64,000 bases of DNA from Rubrobacter taiwanensis. Its GTDB lineage: Bacteria > Actinomycetota > Rubrobacteria > Rubrobacterales > Rubrobacteraceae. The notes under the pieces were generated by a model that worked only from the letters and a program-made list of their open reading frames with translations, ran no database searches and was not told the origin of the DNA. Location of the stretch: contig NZ_SKBU01000015.1 of the NCBI RefSeq assembly GCF_004337705.1, positions 300,686-364,685 of the forward strand, in the 5' to 3' direction. A program made the position numbers and the translations under genes. Of this stretch, positions 17,135-24,905 are shown one piece after another; position 1 is the stretch's first letter; every line of letters begins with the position of its first letter.

Positions 17135-19423
17135 TTAGCTACACTTGGAGTAGCCGCAGGAGTGACAGACCACGCAGCCCTCCTGGCGCGTCAAGCCGCT
17201 GCCGCATTCGGGGCAGGCCCCGATGACCGGCAGCTTGCTCTCCTCTGCGACCGCGTTCTCTTCGATGAGGTAGTGCTCGGCCATGGCCTTTGCGACGCCG
17301 TCGGGCACCGAGAGCACGGCATTGGGGCCGACTCCGGCCGGGTGACCGTCCTGGATACCCCGCAGCTGGTGTACGATCTCTGCGGGTGTGGCTCCATGGG
17401 TCATGGCGAGCGAGATCATGCGCCCCAGGGCGTCGGAGAAGGCGGCGGCGGTGCCGCCCGGCTTGCCCAGGACCACGAAGCACTCGCGCGGGCCAAACTC
17501 ATCGTCGTTCATCGTGACGTAGAGCGGGCCGTGACCGGTCCTGACCTTCTTAGTCACTCCGGAGAGGGTGCGCGGCCGGCCGTTGCGGGCCTCGGCCAGG
17601 GAGACGTGCTTGACCTGTGGCTCGTGGGAGCTCTTCTCGGTCTTGCCCGTGCTGAGAACCTGGGCCTCTCTTGATCCGTCACGGTAGACGGCGATGCCCT
17701 TGCAGCCGGTCTTGTAGGCCAGCATGTAGGCCTCGCCCACGTCCTCCGGCGTGGCTTCGTTGGGCAGGTTGATCGTCTTCGAGATACCCATCGAGGTGTA
17801 CTTCTGGAAGGCCGCCTGCATCCTGACGTGCCACTCGGGCGTGATGTCGTGGGAGGTGACCCACACCCGGCGCACGTCTTCAGGCACCTCGGGGATCTCG
17901 CGCACGCTGCCGTGCTCGGCCACCTTCTGCATCAGTTCCTCGGAGTAGAAGCCCCGCTCCTTTGCGAGCCTCACGAACTCGGGGTTTACGTCCGGCAGCT
18001 CCATGTCCGCCTGCCGCCGCATGAACGCCACGGCGAACAGGGGTTCTATGCCGCCCGAGCAGCCCGCGATGATCGAGATCGTGCCCGTAGGGGCTATGGT
18101 GGTAACGGTGGCGTTGCGCACCCTGTCGCCTCTGGCCTCGTGCAGCGAGCCCTCGTAGTTGGCGAACACTCCGCGCTCCTCGGCCAGCTTGCGGGAGGCC
18201 TCCCACGCCTCGTCATCGATGAACTTCATCACCCTCTCGGCGAAGGCGAGGCCCTCCTCCGAGTCGTAGGTGATGCCGAGCTTGATCAGGGCGTCGGCAA
18301 AGCCCATAACCCCGAGCCCGATGCGGCGGTTGCCCTTGCTCATCTGCTCGATCTCGGGCAGCGGGTAGTTGTTCATCTCGATCACGTTGTCCAGGAAGCG
18401 GACCGCCGTGTGCACCGCCTCGCGCAGATCCTCCCAGTCGACATGGGTGGAGCCGGCCGTGTTGCCGTCCGCCAGAGAGGCCCGCTCCCCACTGGAGGTC
18501 CTGACGAACCGCTCCAGGTTGATCGACCCCAGATTGCACGAGTCGTAGGGAGGCAGGTGCGCCTCCGAACAGGGGTTCGTGGACTCTATGGGAAACTGCG
18601 GCGTGGGGTTTGTGGCGTTGATCCGGTCTATGAAGATCACACCCGGCTCGCCGTTCAACCACGCCCCCTCAACGATCTTCCGGAAGAGGTCGCGGGCCCG
18701 CACGGTTCTCACGACCTCGCCGTTCCTGGGGTTCACCAGACCGAAGTCATCGTCCCCGTCCACAGCCTCCATGAACTCGTCGGTGATCGCGACCGAGATG
18801 TTGAAGTTGTTTATCTTCTCGTTGTCGCGCTTGCACTCTATGAACTCCTCGATGTCCGGGTGGTCCACCCGGAGGATGCCCATGTTCGCCCCCCTCCGAG
18901 TGCCTCCCTGCTTGATCTTGTCGGTCGAAGCGTCGTAGATGCTCATGAATGAAACCGGCCCGCTGGAGACGCCCATCGTGCTCTTCACGATGTCGTTCTT
19001 GGGCCTCAGACGCGAGAAGGCAAACCCCGTCCCGCCCCCGCTCTTGTGGATGATGGCCTGGTGCTTGAGCGTGTCGTAGATGCCGTCGATCGAATCCTCA
19101 ACCGGCAGGACGAAGCACGCCGAGAGCTGCTGCAGCTCCCTGCCGGCGTTCATGAGCGTGGGCGAATTGGGCATGAAGCGCCTATCAAGCATCAGCTGGA
19201 GAAACTTCTCGCTCCACTCCTCGTAGAGCCTCCGGCCCTCCTCACCCTCCTTGAAGCACAACTCCCCCTCGGCGATGTTGGACGCCACCCGGCGGAACAT
19301 GTCTATCGGTTCCTCGATGGCCTCGCCCCGCTCGTTCTTCTTCAGATAGCGCTTCTTCAAAATCGCCAGCGCGTTGTCCGTGAGCTCAATGTCCGTAAGC
19401 CGCTCTCTCCGCTTCTGCTCCAT
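17135..19423 (-). CDS. nrdJ: Adenosylcobalamin-dependent (class II) ribonucleotide reductase
   Basis: A 762-residue NrdJ that reduces ribonucleotides with a cobalamin-derived radical and needs neither oxygen nor a second subunit. Visible motifs: FMPNSPTLMNAG and SACFVLPVEDS (first redox cysteine), SGGGTGFAFSRLRP, the active-site STNPCSEAHLPPYDSCNLGSINL-type segment (residues about 285-307), GIGVMGFADAL-like LGVMGFADALIKLG, and a C-terminal zinc-ribbon CPECG...CVVCHSCGYSKCS that acts as thioredoxin-like redox tail. GGGGAGAAG precedes the ATG. The gene follows nrdR by 11 bases. No cobalamin riboswitch was seen upstream; control is probably by NrdR. Confidence 0.96.
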   Translation of the reverse strand: MEQKRRERLTDIELTDNALAILKKRYLKKNERGEAIEEPIDMFRRVASNIAEGELCFKEGEEGRRLYEEWSEKFLQLMLDRRFMPNSPTLMNAGRELQQLSACFVLPVEDSIDGIYDTLKHQAIIHKSGGGTGFAFSRLRPKNDIVKSTMGVSSGPVSFMSIYDASTDKIKQGGTRRGANMGILRVDHPDIEEFIECKRDNEKINNFNISVAITDEFMEAVDGDDDFGLVNPRNGEVVRTVRARDLFRKIVEGAWLNGEPGVIFIDRINATNPTPQFPIESTNPCSEAHLPPYDSCNLGSINLERFVRTSSGERASLADGNTAGSTHVDWEDLREAVHTAVRFLDNVIEMNNYPLPEIEQMSKGNRRIGLGVMGFADALIKLGITYDSEEGLAFAERVMKFIDDEAWEASRKLAEERGVFANYEGSLHEARGDRVRNATVTTIAPTGTISIIAGCSGGIEPLFAVAFMRRQADMELPDVNPEFVRLAKERGFYSEELMQKVAEHGSVREIPEVPEDVRRVWVTSHDITPEWHVRMQAAFQKYTSMGISKTINLPNEATPEDVGEAYMLAYKTGCKGIAVYRDGSREAQVLSTGKTEKSSHEPQVKHVSLAEARNGRPRTLSGVTKKVRTGHGPLYVTMNDDEFGPRECFVVLGKPGGTAAAFSDALGRMISLAMTHGATPAEIVHQLRGIQDGHPAGVGPNAVLSVPDGVAKAMAEHYLIEENAVAEESKLPVIGACPECGSGLTRQEGCVVCHSCGYSKCS

Positions 19424-19434
19424 TCGCTTCTCCC

Positions 19435-19905
19435 CTACCTCCCGTTTGTCGCGTTCGAGCCCGCAAGCTTGACCAGCTCCGAGCGAAACTGATCCACATC
19501 CGTGTACTGCCGGTAGACCGAGGCGAACCGCATGTACGCCACCATGTCCAACTTCCTGAGCCGCAACAGAGCCATCTCCCCTATGCGCCGCGAAGTGACC
19601 TCATGACGCCGCCGCTCCCGCAACCCCGCCTCTATCTCATCAACGATCTCCTCAATCTCTTCCTCCCCTATCCCCCGCTTGGTACAGGCCTTCATCAAAC
19701 CCGCCCGGAGCTTCTCCCGCCGGAACGGCTCCCGCCCACCATCGCGCTTCACAACCGTAAGCCGTAACGGCTCCCGGCGCTCGTACGTGGTGAAACGCTC
19801 GCCACAACTCAGACACTCCCGCCGCCTCCGTACAGCGTCCTTGGACTCGGAAAGACGCGAGTCTATTACTTTGGTATCCTCAAAGTCACAGTAAGGACAG
19901 CGCAT
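19435..19905 (-). CDS. nrdR: Transcriptional repressor NrdR
   Basis: NrdR is the zinc-ribbon/ATP-cone repressor of ribonucleotide reductase genes. The chosen start gives the standard N-terminus [17 protein letters not shown]; a GTG/ATG further upstream (19938) would add 11 unrelated residues. The zinc ribbon is CPYC...CLSCGERF (residues 3-37), and the ATP-cone follows at [20 protein letters not shown]. The length of 156 residues is typical. The gene leads the nrdR-nrdJ operon and two candidate NrdR boxes lie immediately upstream, so it should regulate itself and nrdJ. Confidence 0.96.
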   Translation of the reverse strand: MRCPYCDFEDTKVIDSRLSESKDAVRRRRECLSCGERFTTYERREPLRLTVVKRDGGREPFRREKLRAGLMKACTKRGIGEEEIEEIVDEIEAGLRERRRHEVTSRRIGEMALLRLRKLDMVAYMRFASVYRQYTDVDQFRSELVKLAGSNATNGR

Positions 19906-19930
19906 CTCAAGAACTCCAGGCCCTCTCCTC

Positions 19931-19975
19931 AACACCACATCTGGTACGGGAAAAACCTAACACACCACATTTTGG
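19931..19975 (-). promoter_or_regulatory. Pair of candidate NrdR boxes
   Basis: AACACCACATCTGGT (19931-19945) and CACACCACATTTTGG (19961-19975) share ACACCACAT and lie exactly 30 bases apart, about three helical turns. NrdR operators are known as two such boxes about 31 bases apart, so this fits cooperative NrdR binding over the nrdR-nrdJ promoter. Confidence 0.7.
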
Positions 19976-20233
19976 AATCCAATAGCCAGTATTTAACCCT
20001 TTTGTTCAACTTAACGTACCGCCAGCGCTCCACATCCCCATTTCTTAGCCGACTTCAGCCCTGCGGAACCCGGCGAAAATTTTTTCGCGAATTTTTTTCA
20101 CCTGTACCAGATCTCGAGAAATCTCCAGCAAAACGAATACCTTTATCTGAAGGAGAGACGAATACCTGAAGCCGTGGTTTATGAATGCCGAACACCACGC
20201 CTATACATTGTACTATAACTTCAGGTTTAGTAT
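19976..20233. other. AT-rich intergenic stretch between nrdR and tadA
   Basis: No gene is supported here. It holds long A/T tracts (AATTTTTTTC near 20091) and a short direct repeat ACGAATACCT near 20135 and 20159. It probably contains the nrdR promoter and the downstream region of tadA, whose terminator I could not identify. Confidence 0.4.
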
Positions 20234-20707
20234 CTATCTGTTTCTATGTGTTTTGCGGCGGGTACGGAAGAAGCTCTGCAGGAGGTCGGCGGCTTCTTTC
20301 TGGAGTACGCCGGGGGTTACGGGGAAGGTGTGGTTGAGACGGGAGTCTCCCGGGAGGTTGTGGAGGGTTCCGGCGAAGCCGGCTTTGGGGTCTGGGGCTC
20401 CGTAGACCAGGCGTGAGATGCGGGCGGCGTGGGCGGCTCCGGCGCACATGGGGCAGGGTTCGAGGGTGGAGTAGAGGGTGCAGCCGGCCAGCCGCCATCC
20501 GCCGAGCTTCTCCGCGGCGCGCCGGATGGCGAGCAGTTCGGCGTGGGCTGTGGGGTCTCCGGTGGTCTCCCGTTCGTTGGAGGCGACCGCGAGTATCTCT
20601 CTGCCGCGCACCACGACGGCGCCGACGGGGACTTCGCCCCGTTCGGCGGCCCGGCGGGCGGCCTCCAGGGCGAGCTGCATCATCTCCGTGTCGAGGGGCT
20701 CGCTCAC
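20234..20707 (-). CDS. tadA: tRNA-specific adenosine deaminase
   Basis: TadA converts adenosine 34 to inosine in tRNA-Arg(ACG). The zinc and catalytic motif HAE (DPTAHAELLAIRRAA) and the second motif PCPMCAGAAHAARI are both present in a chain of about 157 residues. I start it at the GTG at 20707, whose GTGA overlaps the stop of the arsR gene; GGAAGAAAG lies upstream. A longer frame reaches 20833 but only adds residues antisense-like to arsR. Its place at the end of an arsenic operon is odd for a housekeeping enzyme and implies translational coupling to arsR. Confidence 0.93.
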   Translation of the reverse strand: MSEPLDTEMMQLALEAARRAAERGEVPVGAVVVRGREILAVASNERETTGDPTAHAELLAIRRAAEKLGGWRLAGCTLYSTLEPCPMCAGAAHAARISRLVYGAPDPKAGFAGTLHNLPGDSRLNHTFPVTPGVLQKEAADLLQSFFRTRRKTHRNR

Positions 20708-21111
20708 GGGGCTTTCTTCCGGACTTCGCCGCCGGGGGAGGAACCGTTTCGGGGTGCCGGCACCTGCAGCAACCCGGCGGTCTCGCGGACGAGCTCCTGC
20801 GCCACGGGCCGGTTCAGAGAGTAGAAGGACCACCGGCCGCGCTTCTCCTCCCTTACCAGGCCGGCCTCCTTCAGCCTGCCGAGGTGGTAGGAGACCTTCG
20901 ACTGGGCCATTCCGAAGTAGGTCACGAACTCGCAGACGCAGATGCCGTCGCCCTCACCCCGGGCCGGGACCCCACCGCCGGCGAAGCCGCAGCAGCCCCG
21001 GCCGGCGGCCATCATAGCGAGCATCCGCACCCGGATGGGGTCCGAGATCGCGCGCCCGAGCGCGACGAGCTTTTCGACCCGCTCCTCGGGCATGATCGGC
21101 GCTTCCGCCAC
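20704..21111 (-). CDS. ArsR-type metalloregulator with cysteine-rich loop
   Basis: A winged-helix repressor of about 135 residues. SDPIRVRMLAMMAAG is the entry helix, CVCEFVTYFGMAQSKVSYHLGRLKEAG contains the CxC and recognition helix, and REEKRGRWSFYSLN is the wing. Extra cysteines (GRGCCGFAGGG before ICVCEF) give a likely trivalent-arsenic site. I chose the GTG at 21111, five bases after GGAG and overlapping the arsM stop region; an ATG at 21093 is the alternative. It presumably binds the palindrome upstream of arsM and represses the arsM-arsR-tadA unit. Confidence 0.87.
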   Translation of the reverse strand: MAEAPIMPEERVEKLVALGRAISDPIRVRMLAMMAAGRGCCGFAGGGVPARGEGDGICVCEFVTYFGMAQSKVSYHLGRLKEAGLVREEKRGRWSFYSLNRPVAQELVRETAGLLQVPAPRNGSSPGGEVRKKAP

Positions 21112-21113
21112 GG

Positions 21114-21884
21114 CTACTCCGGCTTCCGGGCCCGGACGAACGCGCTGGCGATGGAGACTCCGCCGTCCCCGCAGCAAGCGCCCCCGGCAGAGTACGTCCG
21201 GGTCTTCTCGATGGAGACGTCCAAGAACCCCGCAGCCTCCAGCTTCTCCCGGTATTCACCCTCCGAAAGGGCCCCGGAGATGCAACCGGCCCAGAGCTCG
21301 GCCCGCCACCGGGCCTCCCCGGGGAAGGCGCTCTTCTCGCCGGGGAACACCATGTCATAGACCGCGAACCGTCCCCCGGGCCTGAGCACCCTGTAAGCTT
21401 CGGCGAGCGCCCGGTCCTTGTCGGTGGAGAGGTTGATAACGCAGTTGCTGATCACGACATCCACGCTCCCGCCGGGCAGGGGTATGTCCTCTATCTCTCC
21501 CTTTAGGAACTCCGCGTTCTCCACCCCGGCCTCCAGCTGATGCCGGCGGGCGAGCTTCAGCATCTCCTCGGTCATGTCCAGCCCGTAAGCCTTCCCGCCG
21601 GGAGCGACCCGCCGGGCCGAGAGCAGCACGTCCAGCCCTCCCCCGCTGCCCAGATCCAGGACCACCTCCCCCGGCGCAAGCTCCGCCAGAGCCACCGGGT
21701 TCCCGCACCCCAGCGAAGCCCCGGCGGCCTCCGGCATCCCAGACACCTCTTCCGGCGAGTAGGCGCCGGCCGTGAGGTCTGCACCACAAGCCCCCTCGCC
21801 AGAGCCGCAGCAACCACCGCTCCTCACCCCCTGAGCCGCACCCGAATACTTCTTCCGGACGAGATCCCTCAACTCATCACCCAT
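21114..21884 (-). CDS. arsM: Arsenite S-adenosylmethionine methyltransferase
   Basis: ArsM methylates As(III) to volatile or less harmful forms. The SAM-binding motif VLDLGSGGGLDVLLSARRV is near residue 75. The conserved cysteines appear in SGGCCGSG, SLGCGNP, VISNCVINLS and WAGCISGAL, the last two corresponding to the catalytic As(III)-binding pair of the family. I start at the ATG at 21884 (MGDELRDLVRKKYSGAA); an ATG at 21929 would lie inside the operator. A clear ArsR-type palindrome sits about 50 bases upstream. Confidence 0.92.
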   Translation of the reverse strand: MGDELRDLVRKKYSGAAQGVRSGGCCGSGEGACGADLTAGAYSPEEVSGMPEAAGASLGCGNPVALAELAPGEVVLDLGSGGGLDVLLSARRVAPGGKAYGLDMTEEMLKLARRHQLEAGVENAEFLKGEIEDIPLPGGSVDVVISNCVINLSTDKDRALAEAYRVLRPGGRFAVYDMVFPGEKSAFPGEARWRAELWAGCISGALSEGEYREKLEAAGFLDVSIEKTRTYSAGGACCGDGGVSIASAFVRARKPE

Positions 21885-21932
21885 GAGCAATGCACCGCCC
21901 CTCGGCAACCGCATATATGACCTGGCCAACTT

Positions 21933-21952
21933 ATATCAACTTATCTTGATAT
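21933..21952. promoter_or_regulatory. ArsR operator
   Basis: ATATCAA, six bases, then TTGATAT: a perfect 7-base inverted repeat that matches the known ArsR site ATCAA-N6-TTGAT. It lies upstream of arsM and is the probable binding site of the ArsR encoded in the operon. Confidence 0.8.
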
Positions 21953-21960
21953 GTCAAGAC

Positions 21961-21991
21961 AAAGGCTCCCGGGGGGCTCCCGGGAGCCTTT
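21961..21991 (-). terminator. Hairpin downstream of argG
   Basis: AAAGGCTCCCGGG and CCCGGGAGCCTTT form a 13-base-pair stem with a five-base loop 17 bases after the argG stop. The T-run on the minus strand is short, so termination may also serve to separate argG from the ars promoter. Confidence 0.75.
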
Positions 21992-22007
21992 GGAGAGGTG
22001 GGACTGG

Positions 22008-23219
22008 CTAATGAGGGACGGTCTGTCCGCCGTTGACGGCGGCCCACTGGCGGGCGGGGAGGCCCCAGAGGGTGATAAAGCCTGCTGCGGCGGATTCGTC
22101 GAAGGTGCTATTAGGGTCGTAGGTTGCGAGCTCTTTGTTGTAGAGGGCCCGGGGAGCGGAGCGGCCGGCGACGGTGCTGGAGCCCTTGTAGAGCTTGAGG
22201 CGCACGGTTCCGGTGACGGTCTTCTGGGTCTCCTCGACGAAGGCGTCGAGGGCGGACTTGAGCGGGGTGAACCAGAGGCCGTCGTAGGTGAGTTCGGCGT
22301 AGCGCTGCTCCACTTGCGCTTTGAAGCGCAGCACGTCTTTGGTGAGGGTGAGGGATTCCAGTTCTCTATGGGCTTGGATGATGGTGAGGGCTGCGGGGGC
22401 TTCGTAGATCTCGCGGCTCTTGATACCGACCAGCCGGTCCTCGATCATGTCTATGCGGCCCACGCCGTGTGCTCCGGCCTGTGCATTGAGCGCCCCGATA
22501 AGCTCGGCGAGCTCCAGTTCCTCGCCGTTCAGCGCGGTAGGAAGCCCTTCCTCGAAGGAGATCTCGACGTACTCCGGCTCGTCCGGGGCCGCTTCGGGGG
22601 CGGTGGTCAGCTCGAAGACGTCCTCGGCCGGTTCGTGGTCCGGGTCTTCGAGCGGCCCGGCCTCGATGGAGCGTCCCCAGAGGTTGGCGTCAACGCTGTA
22701 GGGCGACTCTTTGGTCACCGGGACCGGGATGCCGTGTCTCTTCGCGTACTCGATCTCCTCCGGACGGCTCATGTTCCAGTCCCGTACCGGAGCGACGACC
22801 TTCAGGTCCGGTGCGATGGAGGCCGTGGTCACGTCGAAGCGGACCTGGTCGTTGCCCTTGCCCGTCGAGCCGTGGGCGATGTGCGTCGCCCCCACCTCGC
22901 GTGCCGCCTCCACCAGCTTCTTAGCGATGAGCGGGCGGCCCAGGGCGGTGAAGAGCGGGTACTTCCCGCCGTAGAGGGCGTTGGCTTTGATAGCGGGGGC
23001 TATATACTCGGCGGCGAACTCCTCCCTCGCGTCGCGCACGAAAGCTCCGGCCGCGCCGATCCGCAGCGCCTTCGCCTCCACGTCCTGCGCGCTCTCGCCC
23101 TGTCCCAGATCCAGGTACAGCGCATACGGTTCCGCCCCCTGCTCCCGGAACCACTTCAGGCAGACCGAGGTATCCAGCCCGCCCGAGTAGGAGAGCACCA
23201 CCTTTACTCCGTCCAGCAT
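22008..23219 (-). CDS. argG: Argininosuccinate synthase
   Basis: ArgG joins citrulline and aspartate with ATP. The pyrophosphatase-type ATP motif LSYSGGLDTSVCLKWF is at the N-terminus, and KGNDQVRFD and SRGIYEAP-like KSREIYEAPAALTI segments follow; the length of 403 residues is normal. The start is the ATG at 23219, preceded by GGAGGGGG. An ATG five codons earlier overlaps the argR stop but would place the ribosome site inside the gene. It ends an argC-argR-argG transcription unit and is followed by a hairpin. Confidence 0.97.
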   Translation of the reverse strand: MLDGVKVVLSYSGGLDTSVCLKWFREQGAEPYALYLDLGQGESAQDVEAKALRIGAAGAFVRDAREEFAAEYIAPAIKANALYGGKYPLFTALGRPLIAKKLVEAAREVGATHIAHGSTGKGNDQVRFDVTTASIAPDLKVVAPVRDWNMSRPEEIEYAKRHGIPVPVTKESPYSVDANLWGRSIEAGPLEDPDHEPAEDVFELTTAPEAAPDEPEYVEISFEEGLPTALNGEELELAELIGALNAQAGAHGVGRIDMIEDRLVGIKSREIYEAPAALTIIQAHRELESLTLTKDVLRFKAQVEQRYAELTYDGLWFTPLKSALDAFVEETQKTVTGTVRLKLYKGSSTVAGRSAPRALYNKELATYDPNSTFDESAAAGFITLWGLPARQWAAVNGGQTVPH

Positions 23220-23230
23220 CACCCCCTCCG

Positions 23231-23710
23231 TCACTCGATGCTCCCCGCCGGGCGGGTCCTGGCCCGGCAGACGTCGGCGATGAGGTTCGCCACCTCTTCT
23301 GCGGCCCCGCTGTCCGGGGCCACGCCCATCACGGTGTCCTGCCCGGCAATGGTGCCGACAAGCCTGAGCCCCCGCACGCGGTCCAGCACGTTGGAGACGG
23401 CGCCGGCGGTCCCGTCGCGGGTGTGGATGACGACGATGTTCTGCGCCGGGGTCACGCCGAGCACGAAGCTGGGCAAAACCTCTATGCCCGCGGAGCCCGG
23501 CTCGTGCGGCAGCGCAAGATACCGGCTGCCCACCTTCAGCACCCCGAGCTCGGCCAGATCCCGGCTGACGGTCGCCTGCGCGACCTCCACCCCCACGTCC
23601 TTCAGGGCCTCGATCAGCTCTTGCTGGGTACCCACCTCCCGCTCGGAGATGACCCCGAGTATGAGATCCTGCCTGGTCTGTTTGTCCACGGAAGATAGCG
23701 TCACTCCCAC
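23231..23710 (-). CDS. argR: Arginine repressor ArgR
   Basis: A 159-residue hexameric regulator. The N-terminal winged helix is DKQTRQDLILGVISEREVGTQ through VAQATVSRDLAELGVLKV, and the C-terminal arginine-binding domain includes NIVVIHTRDGTAGAVSNVLD and GTIAGQDTVMGVA. It would sense arginine and bind ARG boxes, for which candidates lie between argC and argJ. It sits between argC and argG and is therefore probably under its own control. Confidence 0.96.
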   Translation of the reverse strand: MGVTLSSVDKQTRQDLILGVISEREVGTQQELIEALKDVGVEVAQATVSRDLAELGVLKVGSRYLALPHEPGSAGIEVLPSFVLGVTPAQNIVVIHTRDGTAGAVSNVLDRVRGLRLVGTIAGQDTVMGVAPDSGAAEEVANLIADVCRARTRPAGSIE

Positions 23711-23719
23711 TCTGCCTCC

Positions 23720-24730
23720 TTACACCAGATGTTCGAGCCCGAGCTCCTCCGAATACCCGAGCGCCAGGTTCATGTTCTGCACCGCAGCCCCCGCCGCACC
23801 CTTGAGCAGGTTGTCCACCGCGGCGAAGAGCAGCAGCTTCCCGGCCCGCCGGTCTGCCGCTGCCGAGAGCCGGACGCGGTTAGTGTTGGCGACGTGCGAG
23901 ATCTCGGGGTACCGCTCCGCCGCGCTCACGAACTTCCAGCCCGCATAGTCCTCCCCATACCAGCCCAGAACCTCGGCCGCGTCCGGAAGCTCCGGCGCGT
24001 CTACGACGATCGTCTCCAGAATGCCCCGCGTCACCGGGATGAGGTGCGGCACGAATGTAACGGCGGCCGGGATCTCCCCCACCGCCCCGAGCGCCGACTC
24101 TATCTCCGGCGTGTGCCGGTGCCGCGGCGTACCGTACGCCGCCGCACTCTCGTTGACGCTCACGAAGTGCGTCTTCGCGCTCGGCTTCGCCCCGGCCCCA
24201 CTCACGCCCGAGAGCGCGCTCACGACCACCGAACCGGCCCGCAACCGCCTCACCACCGGCGCTAGCGCCAAGATCGCCGCCGTGGGGTAGCAGCCGGGGT
24301 TGGCTACCAGCCGCCCCTCCGCAACCCCGAACACCTCCGGCAGACCGTAGTGCGCCTCCGCCAGCAGCTCCGGCGCAGGATGCTCTGTACCGTACCACTC
24401 CCCGTACATCCCGGCGTCCGGCAGCCGGAAGTCGGCCGAGAGATCCACGACCAGCCGAATCCCCCGCTCCAGCAACCCCGGCACAACCGCCGCACTCTCC
24501 CCGTGCGGGTAGGCGACGAACGCAACGTCCAGCTCCGCCGCATCGAGAGCTTCCGGCCCTACGAACTCCCCGTCCCATCCCAGCTGCGGATAAACCTCCC
24601 CGGCCCGGCACCCGGCATACCCCCGCGACCCGACCAGCAGGCTCCCCACCTCCGGGTGCCCGGAGAGCAACCGTACCAGCTCCACTCCCGCATACCCGCT
24701 GCCACCGTATATCCCAACGCTAAGTCCCAT
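23720..24730 (-). CDS. argC: N-acetyl-gamma-glutamyl-phosphate reductase
   Basis: ArgC makes N-acetylglutamate semialdehyde with NADPH. The Rossmann motif SVGIYGGSGYAGVELVRLL is at the start and the catalytic cysteine is in LVANPGCYPTAAILALAP; HRHTPEIE provides the second active-site part. The start is ATG at 24730 (336 residues). An ATG at 24766 lies inside the ARG-box region and adds unrelated residues. The gene diverges from argJ. Confidence 0.96.
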   Translation of the reverse strand: MGLSVGIYGGSGYAGVELVRLLSGHPEVGSLLVGSRGYAGCRAGEVYPQLGWDGEFVGPEALDAAELDVAFVAYPHGESAAVVPGLLERGIRLVVDLSADFRLPDAGMYGEWYGTEHPAPELLAEAHYGLPEVFGVAEGRLVANPGCYPTAAILALAPVVRRLRAGSVVVSALSGVSGAGAKPSAKTHFVSVNESAAAYGTPRHRHTPEIESALGAVGEIPAAVTFVPHLIPVTRGILETIVVDAPELPDAAEVLGWYGEDYAGWKFVSAAERYPEISHVANTNRVRLSAAADRRAGKLLLFAAVDNLLKGAAGAAVQNMNLALGYSEELGLEHLV

Positions 24731-24759
24731 GCCCGGTATTAGACCATCTCCCCGATAAA

Positions 24760-24880
24760 TATTCAAATATTTGAATAAAAAGGTTGATCATCCGGTCTGC
24801 GCATGCGAGAATACGGCACCTGAAGACCGGACATGTGGCTATACAAAGAGAGTTTTGGAGATCACCGATAAAAATTCAGT
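24760..24880. promoter_or_regulatory. ARG-box region between argC and argJ
   Basis: A perfect 18-base palindrome with half-site TATTCAAAT lies at 24760-24777 and fits the ArgR operator pattern TGAAT-W4-ATTCA in its AT-rich dyad form. A second half-like site, GATAAAAATTCAGT, lies at 24867-24880. Between them CCGGTCT (24790-24796) and AGACCGG (about 24824-24830) can pair in the argJ leader RNA. Together these suggest ArgR control of both divergent units; the RNA stem is only a suggestion. Confidence 0.65.
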
Positions 24881-24905
24881 ACATGGAATAGAAGCTCGCG
24901 GCGGG

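Noticed and set aside
19906-20233. Cobalamin riboswitch before the B12-dependent reductase
   Set aside because: No B12-box-like sequence or structured leader found; NrdR boxes explain the region.
21951-23948. A long plus-strand frame opposite argG-argR
   Set aside because: Lies wholly antisense to two recognised arginine genes and has no recognisable domain.
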